Part shown: piece by piece, positions 7,047-12,290 of the stretch
Layout: every line of letters starts with the position of its first letter
How positions within the stretch are numbered: position 1 is the first letter of the stretch
NCBI GenBank assembly: GCA_964619815.1
Contig: CAZUGK010000126.1
Span: forward strand, 1 to 12,290
Length of the DNA stretch: 12,290 nt
Source of the DNA: BRH-c25 sp964619815
GTDB taxonomy: Bacteria; Bacillota; Clostridia; Lutisporales; Lutisporaceae
Direction of reading: 5' to 3'
The notes under the pieces: generated by a model
What the model was told of the DNA's origin: nothing
Seen by the model: only the letters and a program-made list of their open reading frames with translations
Database searches by the model: none
Position numbers and translations under genes: made by a program

Positions 7047-7065
7047 TTGTCGAAATTTGTTGATT
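7047..7065 (+). promoter_or_regulatory. Tandem Spo0A boxes (0A boxes) in the abrB leader
   Basis: TTGTCGAAA at 7047-7055 is a perfect match to the Spo0A box core TTGTCRAA (TGNCGAA). A second, degenerate copy TTGTTGATT starts at 7057, exactly 10 bp later, so both face the same side of the helix. They lie about 10-28 bases downstream of the predicted start point. In B. subtilis Spo0A~P represses abrB through two tandem 0A boxes in the same position, downstream of the start. Confidence 0.7.
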
Positions 7066-7087
7066 AATGTAAAGGGAGGAGAAAATA

Positions 7088-7327
7088 TTGAAATCCACAG
7101 GTATTGTAAGAAAGGTAGATGAGCTCGGAAGGGTTGTAATTCCGATAGAATTAAGGAGAACTCTTAATATAGAGGAAAAAGATTCCTTAGAAATATATGT
7201 TGATGGTGAGCATATTATATTGAAGAAATATGAACCAGCATGCATATTCTGCGGAAATGCAAAAGATGTAATTCAGTACAAGGGTAAAAATATTTGCCCT
7301 GCTTGTATGGAAGAATTTAAGAAATAA
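7088..7327 (+). CDS. abrB: AbrB-family transition-state regulator
   Basis: A 79-residue DNA-binding protein. Residues 1-50 form the swapped-hairpin AbrB domain (GIVRKVDELGRVVIPIELRR, then a LEIYVDGEHIILKKY strand pair), almost identical in pattern to B. subtilis AbrB and SpoVT. The C-terminal half carries two CxxC pairs (CIFCGN near residue 53 and CPAC near residue 71), as in clostridial AbrB proteins, and could bind zinc; the B. subtilis protein lacks this. AbrB dimers or tetramers repress stationary-phase and sporulation genes during growth. The start is TTG, with a strong AGGGAGGA site seven bases upstream; no ATG is available at the domain start. Upstream are a sigma-A promoter and tandem Spo0A boxes, and a hairpin terminator follows the stop. 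abrB beside rsmI is the conserved Firmicute arrangement. Confidence 0.96.
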   Translation: MKSTGIVRKVDELGRVVIPIELRRTLNIEEKDSLEIYVDGEHIILKKYEPACIFCGNAKDVIQYKGKNICPACMEEFKK

Positions 7328-7330
7328 TGT

Positions 7331-7358
7331 AAAAGGTTAGGAGCAATCCTAACCTTTT
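7331..7358. terminator. Bidirectional terminator between abrB and the DUF1858 gene
   Basis: A perfect 12-bp stem (7331-7342 with 7347-7358) is closed by a GCAA tetraloop (7343-7346) in plus-strand sense, a stable GNRA loop. The ends are AAAA and TTTT, so it can end abrB on the plus strand and the rsmI-DUF1858 unit on the minus strand. It starts 3 bases after the abrB stop and 3 bases after the other gene's stop. Confidence 0.88.
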
Positions 7359-7361
7359 AAT

Positions 7362-7556
7362 TTACTCATTAACCTTATTCAGATCAACCAATATCTGGTC
7401 TGCATCAAATCCATGCACCATAGCAGCCTGTTCCACAGACTCTCCTGTAGATCCAGGTCAGCCAAGGCAATGCATTCCATACCTCATAAAAACTTCAGCA
7501 GTATTGGGATTTGCTCTCAAAATCTCAGCCACAGTCATATCTTTCGTAAATTTCAT
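7362..7556 (-). CDS. DUF1858 / hybrid-cluster-protein-associated redox protein with in-frame TGA: probable CxxU selenoprotein
   Basis: The frame runs from ATG 7556 to TAA 7364-7362, 64 codons, with one in-frame TGA at codon 33 (7460-7458). Codons 1-32 read MKFTKDMTVAEILRAN and on to RYGMHCLG; codons 34-64 read PGSTGESVEQAAMVHG and on to LNKVNE. Both halves are typical of the DUF1858 / TIGR03980 redox-disulfide family, whose members carry GMHCLGCP at this point. The TGA replaces exactly the second Cys of the Cys30-x-x-Cys33 pair, so selenocysteine is the simplest reading. The TGA is followed by C, a context favourable to readthrough. AAGGAGGG lies seven bases before the ATG, so the gene looks translated. 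It starts 54 bases after rsmI with no terminator between them, and a bidirectional hairpin ends the unit. TGA acts as a normal stop in spmA and rsmI. Function: probably a small cytoplasmic thiol/selenol redox protein, partner unknown. A Cys-to-stop mutation (one base) is the alternative. Gene confidence is high; selenocysteine is about 0.7. Confidence 0.75.
7427..7457 (-). promoter_or_regulatory. SECIS-like stem-loop immediately after the in-frame TGA
   Basis: In minus-strand RNA the base after the UGA opens a hairpin: CCUG (7457-7454) pairs with CAGG (7430-7427); a small internal loop (GA opposite A) follows; then UCUACAG (7451-7445) pairs with CUGUGGA (7438-7432), including one U-G pair. 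That makes 11 pairs with a six-base apical loop GAGAGU (7444-7439). Bacterial SECIS elements lie in the coding region just after UGA and need a G in the first two loop positions, as here. The loop begins 13 bases after the UGA, slightly nearer than the usual 16 or more, so the match is good but not textbook. Confidence 0.55.
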
Positions 7557-7610
7557 TTTTTGCCCTCCTTTCAAAGTTCTCTGGCAGGCAGTTATTTAGC
7601 ATAAGCACTA

Positions 7611-8456
7611 TCATTCAATATTACAACTTATTTTATATATTTCCTTCTTGGGAAGTTTTCTATCCTCTGCTACTTTTTTAATTGCTTCCTTTTTAGCTAT
7701 TCCCTGCCTTAAATACATTTTCAAATGTTCTTCGATAGTTATATTATCCCATTTCTTTAATTCAATATCAATAAGTTCTTTTTCATCAACACCTTCAATA
7801 ATCAGAACAAACTCGCCCTTTATTGTACGCTCCTTGAAAATATCAATTACCTCACTGATATTTGCTCTTATAGTCTCTTCAAATTTCTTGGTTATTTCTC
7901 TTGATACCGATATTCTTCTCTCACCAAGCTGTTCTCTTAGGTCACTCAGTGTATCCAGCAAACGATGAGGTGCTTCATATAGGATAATAGTCCTTGTTTC
8001 AGTGGAAAGTTTTTGAAGCCTGTCCTTTCTTTCCTTTTTATTTGTCGGCAGAAAGCCTTCAAAACAGAACCGTACTGTGGAGAACCCCGAAACAATCAGT
8101 GCTGTAAGTGAAGCAGTCGGTCCAGGCAGAGGAATTATATCAATATCATTTTCTATACAGAGTTTGACCAGTTCTTCCCCCGGATCTGATATTGCAGGCA
8201 TGCCTGCATCAGATACCAGCGCAATCTTTTTGCCGGACTTTATATGCTCCACTATTTCCAACGCCTTTTCAAACTTATTATGCTCATGATAGCTGATCAA
8301 GGGCTTGCGGATTTCAAAGTGGTTCAATAGCTTGATAGTCTGTCTGGTGTCCTCAGCAGCAATAATGTCTACCTCTCCCAGTATCCTGATGCACCTCAAG
8401 GTTATATCCTCCAGATTGCCTATTGGGGTTGCACATAAGTATAAAACTCCCGCCAT
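7611..8456 (-). CDS. rsmI: 16S rRNA (cytidine1402-2'-O)-methyltransferase RsmI
   Basis: A 281-residue SAM-dependent methyltransferase of the tetrapyrrole-methylase (SPOUT-unrelated, class III) fold that methylates the ribose of C1402 in 16S rRNA, tuning decoding at the P site. Signatures: LYLCATPIGNLEDITLR at the N-terminus, AAEDTRQT near residue 35, SYHEHNKFE, LVSDAGMPAISDPGE near residue 82, PLPGPTASLTALIVSG and a YEAPHRLLDTL segment. Length is typical. The ATG overlaps the stop of the preceding methyltransferase gene by one base (TAATG), with GGGAGG eight bases upstream, so translation is probably coupled. It corresponds to B. subtilis yabC in the same neighbourhood. The stop is TGA (7613-7611), which shows that TGA is normally read as stop in this genome. 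Confidence 0.97.
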   Translation of the reverse strand: MAGVLYLCATPIGNLEDITLRCIRILGEVDIIAAEDTRQTIKLLNHFEIRKPLISYHEHNKFEKALEIVEHIKSGKKIALVSDAGMPAISDPGEELVKLCIENDIDIIPLPGPTASLTALIVSGFSTVRFCFEGFLPTNKKERKDRLQKLSTETRTIILYEAPHRLLDTLSDLREQLGERRISVSREITKKFEETIRANISEVIDIFKERTIKGEFVLIIEGVDEKELIDIELKKWDNITIEEHLKMYLRQGIAKKEAIKKVAEDRKLPKKEIYKISCNIE

Positions 8457-9196
8457 TATTTCATCCTCCCGTATATCCTATGTATCTCTTCGGTATATTC
8501 TCCATTTTCATCATGTATGTACAGCGGGTCCATGAACTTAAGCTCCTTGTTACCTCCCCTGGCTCCTTCAATCAGCAGAAGGTTGGGTCTTTTCCCTATG
8601 GAGGGGTGTACAAATCTTATCCGCTTTGGTTCAATACCGCTCGATCTCATTTCATATATTATGTCTGCAAGACGGTCAGTCCTATGCACCATAAAAAGCT
8701 TCCCTCCGGGCTTCAAAAGCTCTCTGGCCGTTACCAGGACCTCCTCCAGGCTGCACATGATCTCAAACCTTGCAATAGCTTTGGTCTCAGAAGGATTATT
8801 TATCCCGCATTTCCTCGGAACATAGGGTGGGTTGGTTACTACGCAATCAAATGCTGCCTTTCCTAAAAGCTTGGGAGCATCCTTCAGATCCATGCAAAGC
8901 ACCTTAATGCTCTTTTCGAGCCCATTAAGCTTTATGCTTCTCATAGCCATCTCAGCCATGTCCTGTTGTATTTCCACTGCAGTTATTTCTGCCGGCTTTT
9001 TTTTGGCATATACTAAAATAGGGATTATGCCTGTGCCAGTGCCTAAATCAATAACCGAATGCCGGTGCTTTATATCAGCGAAATCCGACAAGAGAACTGC
9101 ATCAACACCATACCTGAAGGAATCGTTCTTTTGTATTATTTTATAACCATTCTGCAAATCGTCAACAGTTTCATTCTGCAACACAAGTTCTTCCAT
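8456..9196 (-). CDS. N6-adenine tRNA methyltransferase, TrmN6 / YabB family
   Basis: A 246-residue class I SAM methyltransferase. Motif I is VIDLGTGTGI at residues 48-57, the acidic end of strand 2 is AVEIQ near residue 74, and motif IV is NPPY at residues 122-125, the signature of N6-adenine methylases. The N-terminal SFRYGVDAVLLSDFA region is typical of the YabB / TrmN6 (YfiC) group, which in E. coli methylates A37 of tRNA-Val. It corresponds to B. subtilis yabB, which lies in the same cluster before yabC. The exact tRNA target here is not provable. The ribosome binding site AAGGGG is six to seven bases before the ATG. A hairpin terminator lies directly upstream, so it needs its own promoter or read-through from the ferredoxin gene. 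It is coupled to rsmI by a one-base overlap. Confidence 0.9.
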   Translation of the reverse strand: MEELVLQNETVDDLQNGYKIIQKNDSFRYGVDAVLLSDFADIKHRHSVIDLGTGTGIIPILVYAKKKPAEITAVEIQQDMAEMAMRSIKLNGLEKSIKVLCMDLKDAPKLLGKAAFDCVVTNPPYVPRKCGINNPSETKAIARFEIMCSLEEVLVTARELLKPGGKLFMVHRTDRLADIIYEMRSSGIEPKRIRFVHPSIGKRPNLLLIEGARGGNKELKFMDPLYIHDENGEYTEEIHRIYGRMK

Positions 9197-9215
9197 AACA
9201 TACCCCTTTATATGG

Positions 9216-9242
9216 AAAAAAAGACCGTAAAGGTCTTTTTTT
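9216..9242. terminator. Terminator between the ferredoxin and TrmN6-like genes
   Basis: Seven A (9216-9222), GACC, a GTAAA loop (9227-9231), GGTC and seven T (9236-9242) form a fully symmetrical hairpin of up to 11 bp with a T tail in either direction. On the minus strand it starts about 10 bases after the ferredoxin stop and ends about 20 bases before the TrmN6-like ATG. Confidence 0.85.
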
Positions 9243-9251
9243 AAGCTTTAA

Positions 9252-9422
9252 TTAGTCTTGCACCGGAGCATCAACCGGACAAACATTTGCACATGCGCCA
9301 CATTCGATGCATTCATCAGGATTTATAACGTATTTATCATCGCCTTGGCTGATACAGCTTACTGGGCACTCTGCTTCACATGCACCGCAGCTAATGCAAG
9401 AATCTTGTATTTTATATGCCAT
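9252..9422 (-). CDS. 2[4Fe-4S] clostridial-type ferredoxin
   Basis: A 56-residue electron carrier. Two CxxCxxCxxxCP motifs are complete: Cys9, 12, 15 and 19 in CISCGACEAECP, and Cys38, 41, 44 and 48 in CIECGACANVCP, so it can hold two low-potential [4Fe-4S] clusters, each with three ligands from one motif and one from the other. A ninth cysteine, Cys23, follows the first motif (CPVSCIS) where clostridial ferredoxins usually have Ala (CPxxAI). The ATG is preceded by GGAGGTG at good spacing. The gene sits 83 bases after ricT and is closed by its own terminator. In B. subtilis this slot holds yabA, a replication-initiation regulator. It may serve general metabolism (hydrogenase, pyruvate:ferredoxin oxidoreductase). 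A link to the neighbouring Fe-S protein RicT is only a guess. Confidence 0.95.
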   Translation of the reverse strand: MAYKIQDSCISCGACEAECPVSCISQGDDKYVINPDECIECGACANVCPVDAPVQD

Positions 9423-9505
9423 AGTAACACCTCCTATAATAATTCATTTACATTTTATCATTAATCTTTCATAATTAAAACCCTCTGGACAACTTTTGTA
9501 TAATT

Positions 9506-10387
9506 TTAATTATCCTCAAGCATTTCCAGATTCTTTATCTCACCCTCAATATCAGGCTCTATGTCCTTCCCGGGCCTGAGCTGCACTATTTCTTTTACAG
9601 GAAAATCCTTGATAACACGCAGATTGCCCTCCATAAGCTCCAGCTTTACCTTCACCATTTCAAGAAGTATGTTCGACTCCACCACTTCTCCGTGCCCTTC
9701 AGGCGTGTCAACCAAAGCCCCTACCTTCGGCATGTACTTTCTTGCGCACTCATATGTTTCATGCTCATATTTCAAACAGCACATCAATCTGCCGCAAATC
9801 CCCGAAATTTTCGTAGGATTAAGGGATAGGTTCTGTTCCTTAGCCATTTTGATGGAAACCGGAGCAAAATCTCCAAGAAAGGTTGAACAGCAAAGGCATT
9901 TCCCGCAAGGCCCCATGCCGCTTATCATCTTGGCTTCATCTCTTACTCCTATCTGGCGGAGCTCTATCCTGGTCTTGAAAACCGAAGCCAGGTCCTTCAC
10001 AAGTTCCCTGAAGTCCACACGACCGTCTGCTGTAAAATAGAATATGATTTTGTTATTGTCAAAGGTATATTCCACGTCAATAAGCTTCATCCCGAGGTTA
10101 TGCTGGTTTATCTTCTGCAGGCATATGTTAAAAGCTTCCTTCTCCTTTGCTTTGTTGTCTTCATAAACCTTGTTGTCCTCCTCGGTAGCGATCCGAAGAA
10201 CCTTTTTGAGCGGCGCGATTATCTCATCCTCAGGCACTTCTCTTATTCCCAGGACTGCTTTTCCGAACTCTATACCCCTTATAGTCTCTACTACAACATT
10301 ATCATCAACATTTATTTCCAGATCATCCGGGTCAAAGTAGTAAATTTTGCCGGCTTTTTTAAACCTTACTCCAACTGTTTTAACCAT
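9506..10387 (-). CDS. ricT: PSP1-domain Fe-S protein RicT (YaaT)
   Basis: A 293-residue protein of the PSP1 / YaaT family. The N-terminal VGVRFKKAGKIYYFDPDDL and the central PSP1 region are typical. Eight clustered cysteines stand out: Cys161, 164, 166 and 167 in CGKCLCC, Cys198, 203 and 204 in CGRLMCC, and Cys214. In B. subtilis RicT forms a complex with RicA (YmcA) and RicF (YlbF) that carries [4Fe-4S] clusters and is needed for RNase Y-dependent mRNA maturation, sporulation, competence and biofilm formation; RicT supplies cluster ligands. Length is slightly above the B. subtilis protein (about 275). The ATG overlaps the end of holB by eight bases (ATGGTTAA), with GGAGG 12 bases upstream. 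The position after holB is conserved across Firmicutes. Confidence 0.95.
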   Translation of the reverse strand: MVKTVGVRFKKAGKIYYFDPDDLEINVDDNVVVETIRGIEFGKAVLGIREVPEDEIIAPLKKVLRIATEEDNKVYEDNKAKEKEAFNICLQKINQHNLGMKLIDVEYTFDNNKIIFYFTADGRVDFRELVKDLASVFKTRIELRQIGVRDEAKMISGMGPCGKCLCCSTFLGDFAPVSIKMAKEQNLSLNPTKISGICGRLMCCLKYEHETYECARKYMPKVGALVDTPEGHGEVVESNILLEMVKVKLELMEGNLRVIKDFPVKEIVQLRPGKDIEPDIEGEIKNLEMLEDN

Positions 10388-11384
10388 TGTGCAAACTTAC
10401 CTCCGCAATATTTAATAGCATGCCATCTATACTGTTTTTTATACCAACATTGTATTTGACATACCTCGTTGTATCCTTAATTATTTCTATTATACTGTTT
10501 AATTTGACGTCCGTCAAAACAGAATTATGCTTTGACAATCTTTCCAGACTGTCTATATTGATAATAAGCTGCTCCTCTACCCCTTGACCTTCCCTCAGTA
10601 CCAGAATATCCCTGAACCAAGTCATAGAAAACTCCAGAAACCTCTCTGCTTCCTCCTTAGCCTCTACAATTGCCAATGCCAGAAGCAGTGCCTCGCTGCA
10701 GTTCCCCATCAAAGCCTGCTCCAATATATCTGTATATCTCAAGCGAACTCCTTGACTCTCCTTATCCCGGAGAAGCTCCAATGCTCTTCCGACTACTCCT
10801 TCGGAATGCCTTACAGCTGCTTCAATATCCGATGATAAATAGTCATATCTGGTTTCAATAAATTCCTTCATCTCTTTCATATCCACAGGTTTGAACTGAA
10901 ATACCTGACACCTTGAAACAATTGTAGGTAATAAAAGGTTATGCCTTTCTGCAAGCAAAATAAATACAGTGTCTAACGGAGGTTCTTCAAGTGTTTTTAA
11001 AAATGCATCCTGTGCTTCATGTGTCATCTTTTCCGCATTTTCAAATATTATAATCTTATATCCGCTTTCAAAGGGCTTTTTAGCTGCCTCACTTACTATT
11101 TCACGTATTTGCTTTATTTTTATACTCTGCCCGGTAGGCTTTACAACCTCTACATTTGGGTGATTCCCACTGCCTGTTCTTACACAAGAGCTGCAGCTGC
11201 CACAAGGTTTATCGCTTACCTTTCCGGTGCAGTTTAAAGCCATAGCAAAATTAAAGGCCATGAGACTCTTGCCACAGCCTTCAGGTCCGCTGAAAATATA
11301 CCCGTTTGATGCCATATTATTTTTCACGGCATTTTTCAGGCTCTCAACTATTATTCTTTGCCCTGCTATATCATTAAAACCCAT
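10380..11384 (-). CDS. holB: DNA polymerase III delta' subunit
   Basis: A 334-residue AAA+ clamp-loader subunit that helps open and load the beta sliding clamp at primed DNA. Signatures: FNDIAGQ at the N-terminus, P-loop SGPEGCGKS at residues 32-40, a zinc module with Cys52, Cys61, Cys64 and Cys67 (CGSCSSC), IIIFENAEKMTHEAQDAFLK as the Walker B region, KTLEEPP, and the sensor 1 / SRC motif in TIVSRCQVFQF. The C-terminal helical region (about residues 200-334) matches the collar domain position. The ribosome binding site is AGAGGAGA before the ATG. The gap to yaaR is 24 bases and its end overlaps ricT by eight bases, so it lies in one operon with these genes. Confidence 0.95.
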   Translation of the reverse strand: MGFNDIAGQRIIVESLKNAVKNNMASNGYIFSGPEGCGKSLMAFNFAMALNCTGKVSDKPCGSCSSCVRTGSGNHPNVEVVKPTGQSIKIKQIREIVSEAAKKPFESGYKIIIFENAEKMTHEAQDAFLKTLEEPPLDTVFILLAERHNLLLPTIVSRCQVFQFKPVDMKEMKEFIETRYDYLSSDIEAAVRHSEGVVGRALELLRDKESQGVRLRYTDILEQALMGNCSEALLLALAIVEAKEEAERFLEFSMTWFRDILVLREGQGVEEQLIINIDSLERLSKHNSVLTDVKLNSIIEIIKDTTRYVKYNVGIKNSIDGMLLNIAEVSLHNG

Positions 11385-11408
11385 TATTGTTCTCCTCTTA
11401 AAAAAGCA

Positions 11409-11864
11409 CTACATGTACATGTCAAACAGCATACCTTTTATGTTCCCTATGCTTTCCAGTATCTTTATATTATCCTTTTCTTCTTTAAGAAATTCCCTGC
11501 TAAGCTCCTCGACCTTGGCATTGACCTTCTTTACAAGGGCATAAACCTTATGTCTGCCTCTTCTGTCAAAATGGCTTTGTTTTGAGAATTTAAGCGAATT
11601 ATTCACTACCTCATTCATGAATTCTGAAATAAGCTTTTTATAGTTCCTCAGCTCTTTTATATCCATGCTATTGGCAAGCTGTTCGCCTTGCCTTTCAATA
11701 TCACTCATGAGCCTGTTCAAGCGGGTGGTTAAGTCCTGCTCTTCGGTTTTTCTAAGCGCATCTCCAAAGTTTGGCTTCCCGCTTGCAATATCAGTTCTCC
11801 TGTCTTCCCTGGAAGCAGCTCCTAAAATTGAAGAAGGCTGGCTTTTTATCTCTGATATTTTCAT
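11409..11864 (-). CDS. yaaR: YaaR family protein (DUF327)
   Basis: A 151-residue, highly charged, mostly helical cytoplasmic protein. The N-terminal 45 residues look disordered (SREDRRTDIASGKPNF). The rest forms long helices with the family signature around LISEFMNEVVNNSLKFSKQS and HFDRRGRHKVYALVKKVN. The family is widespread in Firmicutes and lies between yaaQ and holB, but its role is not established to my knowledge. The ribosome binding site is GGGAGAA five bases before the ATG. The gap to darA is only 12 bases, so they are co-transcribed. Confidence 0.9.
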   Translation of the reverse strand: MKISEIKSQPSSILGAASREDRRTDIASGKPNFGDALRKTEEQDLTTRLNRLMSDIERQGEQLANSMDIKELRNYKKLISEFMNEVVNNSLKFSKQSHFDRRGRHKVYALVKKVNAKVEELSREFLKEEKDNIKILESIGNIKGMLFDMYM

Positions 11865-11876
11865 AACAGTTCTCCC

Positions 11877-12206
11877 TTAAACTTTCTCAAACCTGTCAAT
11901 ATCAACAACAAATATTGTCGCACCACCGACCATTACGTCAATAGGATATGGAATAAATACTCCCGCCGAACCGGTAGGGGGAATAGGAGTCGTAAAAGTC
12001 TGCTTCCTGCTTTTGCATATATCCTTGATTATTGATATTACTGACTCTACCCTATCCTTCTCCACACCAATCATAAGTGTAGTATTACCTTCTCTTAAGA
12101 AACCGCCTGTTGAAGCAAGCTTAGTACTGCTTAGTTTTTCTTTTACCAACCTTTCCATTAGCTCATCAACATCATCATCCTGTACAACCGCAATCACAAG
12201 TTTCAT
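11877..12206 (-). CDS. darA: Cyclic-di-AMP receptor, PII-like (DarA / PstA / YaaQ)
   Basis: A 109-residue PII-like protein. It has the start MKLVIAVVQDDDVDELMERL and the nucleotide-binding segment STKLASTGGFLREGNTTLMI at about residues 27-46, where the Thr, Gly-Gly-Phe and Asn residues contact cyclic-di-AMP in structures of the B. subtilis, Listeria and Staphylococcus proteins. The PIPPTGSAGVFIPYPIDV loop and a VGGATIFVVDIDRF C-terminal strand complete the trimer fold. It senses c-di-AMP; the downstream partner is unknown. The ATG has AAGGAGG at eight bases. It is the first gene seen here of the yaaQ-yaaR-holB-ricT unit; in many Firmicutes tmk lies just upstream, outside this window. Confidence 0.95.
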   Translation of the reverse strand: MKLVIAVVQDDDVDELMERLVKEKLSSTKLASTGGFLREGNTTLMIGVEKDRVESVISIIKDICKSRKQTFTTPIPPTGSAGVFIPYPIDVMVGGATIFVVDIDRFEKV

Positions 12207-12235
12207 ACCTCATACCTCCTTATTTTAATTTATTA

Positions 12236-12290
12236 TCATGCAAACCCCTTCGAATACTGTACGGGCAATTCATGAATCGCTCCTACTTCT
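12236..12290 (-). CDS. Possible 3' end of an upstream gene
   Basis: At the right edge only one minus-strand frame is open: 17 codons (EVGAIHELPVQYSKGFA) ending in TGA at 12238-12236, 30 bases before the darA ATG. The composition is protein-like, but the piece is too short to assign to a family, and I do not recognise it as thymidylate kinase. It could equally be non-coding leader. Low confidence. Confidence 0.25.
   Translation of the reverse strand, partial: EVGAIHELPVQYSKGFA

Noticed and set aside
7362..7556. Reading the DUF1858 gene simply as a pseudogene, or TGA as Trp
   Set aside because: TGA serves as stop in spmA and rsmI, so it is not recoded to Trp genome-wide. A pseudogene cannot be excluded, but the TGA hits exactly the redox Cys, and the ribosome binding site, downstream frame and stop are intact.
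8423..8866. Long plus-strand open frame (147 codons) opposite the TrmN6-like gene
   Set aside because: Antisense shadow of a clear methyltransferase gene; its composition is not protein-like.
9561..10040. Long plus-strand open frame (159 codons) opposite ricT
   Set aside because: No family resemblance, no ribosome binding site, and it lies fully antisense to a well-conserved gene; it is a shadow of ricT codon use.

Overview
The window looks like a chromosomal piece of an anaerobic, spore-forming member of the Clostridia. The clues are the sporulation genes spmA, spmB and cwlD, a clostridial AbrB with four cysteines in its C-terminal half, a small 2[4Fe-4S] ferredoxin, strong AGGAGG-type ribosome binding sites and moderately AT-rich DNA. 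I see no insertion sequences, phage genes, tRNA or rRNA genes, or CRISPR arrays. No stretch over 300 bases lacks a gene.

Left part (1-5884, all minus strand). From the right: a FAD oxidoreductase with a C-terminal Rieske domain (YhfW-like), a nitrilase-superfamily amidohydrolase, peptidase T, the spore maturation pair spmA-spmB, possibly a 33-residue small ORF, and a secreted transglutaminase-fold protein cut by the window edge. The last has lost its catalytic Cys and His. The pepT-spmA junction is compact: a terminator hairpin ends in seven T directly before the spmA ATG. It contains the spmA ribosome binding site and a candidate sigma-E promoter.

Middle (5885-7358, plus strand). cwlD, for spore cortex muramic-lactam formation, has a candidate sigma-E promoter. 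abrB, the transition-state regulator, has a good sigma-A promoter followed by two tandem Spo0A-box-like sites exactly 10 bp apart. A bidirectional terminator closes abrB.

Right part (7362-12290, minus strand). This is the conserved Firmicute neighbourhood yaaQ(darA)-yaaR-holB-yaaT(ricT)-...-yabB(trmN6-like)-yabC(rsmI)-abrB, known from Bacillus subtilis. Here a 2[4Fe-4S] ferredoxin gene lies between ricT and the trmN6-like gene, where B. subtilis has yabA. After rsmI lies a 64-codon gene for a DUF1858 / hybrid-cluster-protein-associated redox-disulfide protein.

The most interesting object is that small gene (7362-7556, minus). Its family normally carries a CxxC redox pair (Cys-Leu-Gly-Cys). 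Here the second Cys codon is an in-frame TGA. The reading frame continues with family-like sequence to a TAA stop, the gene has a strong ribosome binding site, and an 11-bp stem-loop with a G at the start of its apical loop begins at the base after the TGA. I read it as a probable CxxU selenoprotein with its own SECIS-like element. A recent nonsense mutation is the main alternative.
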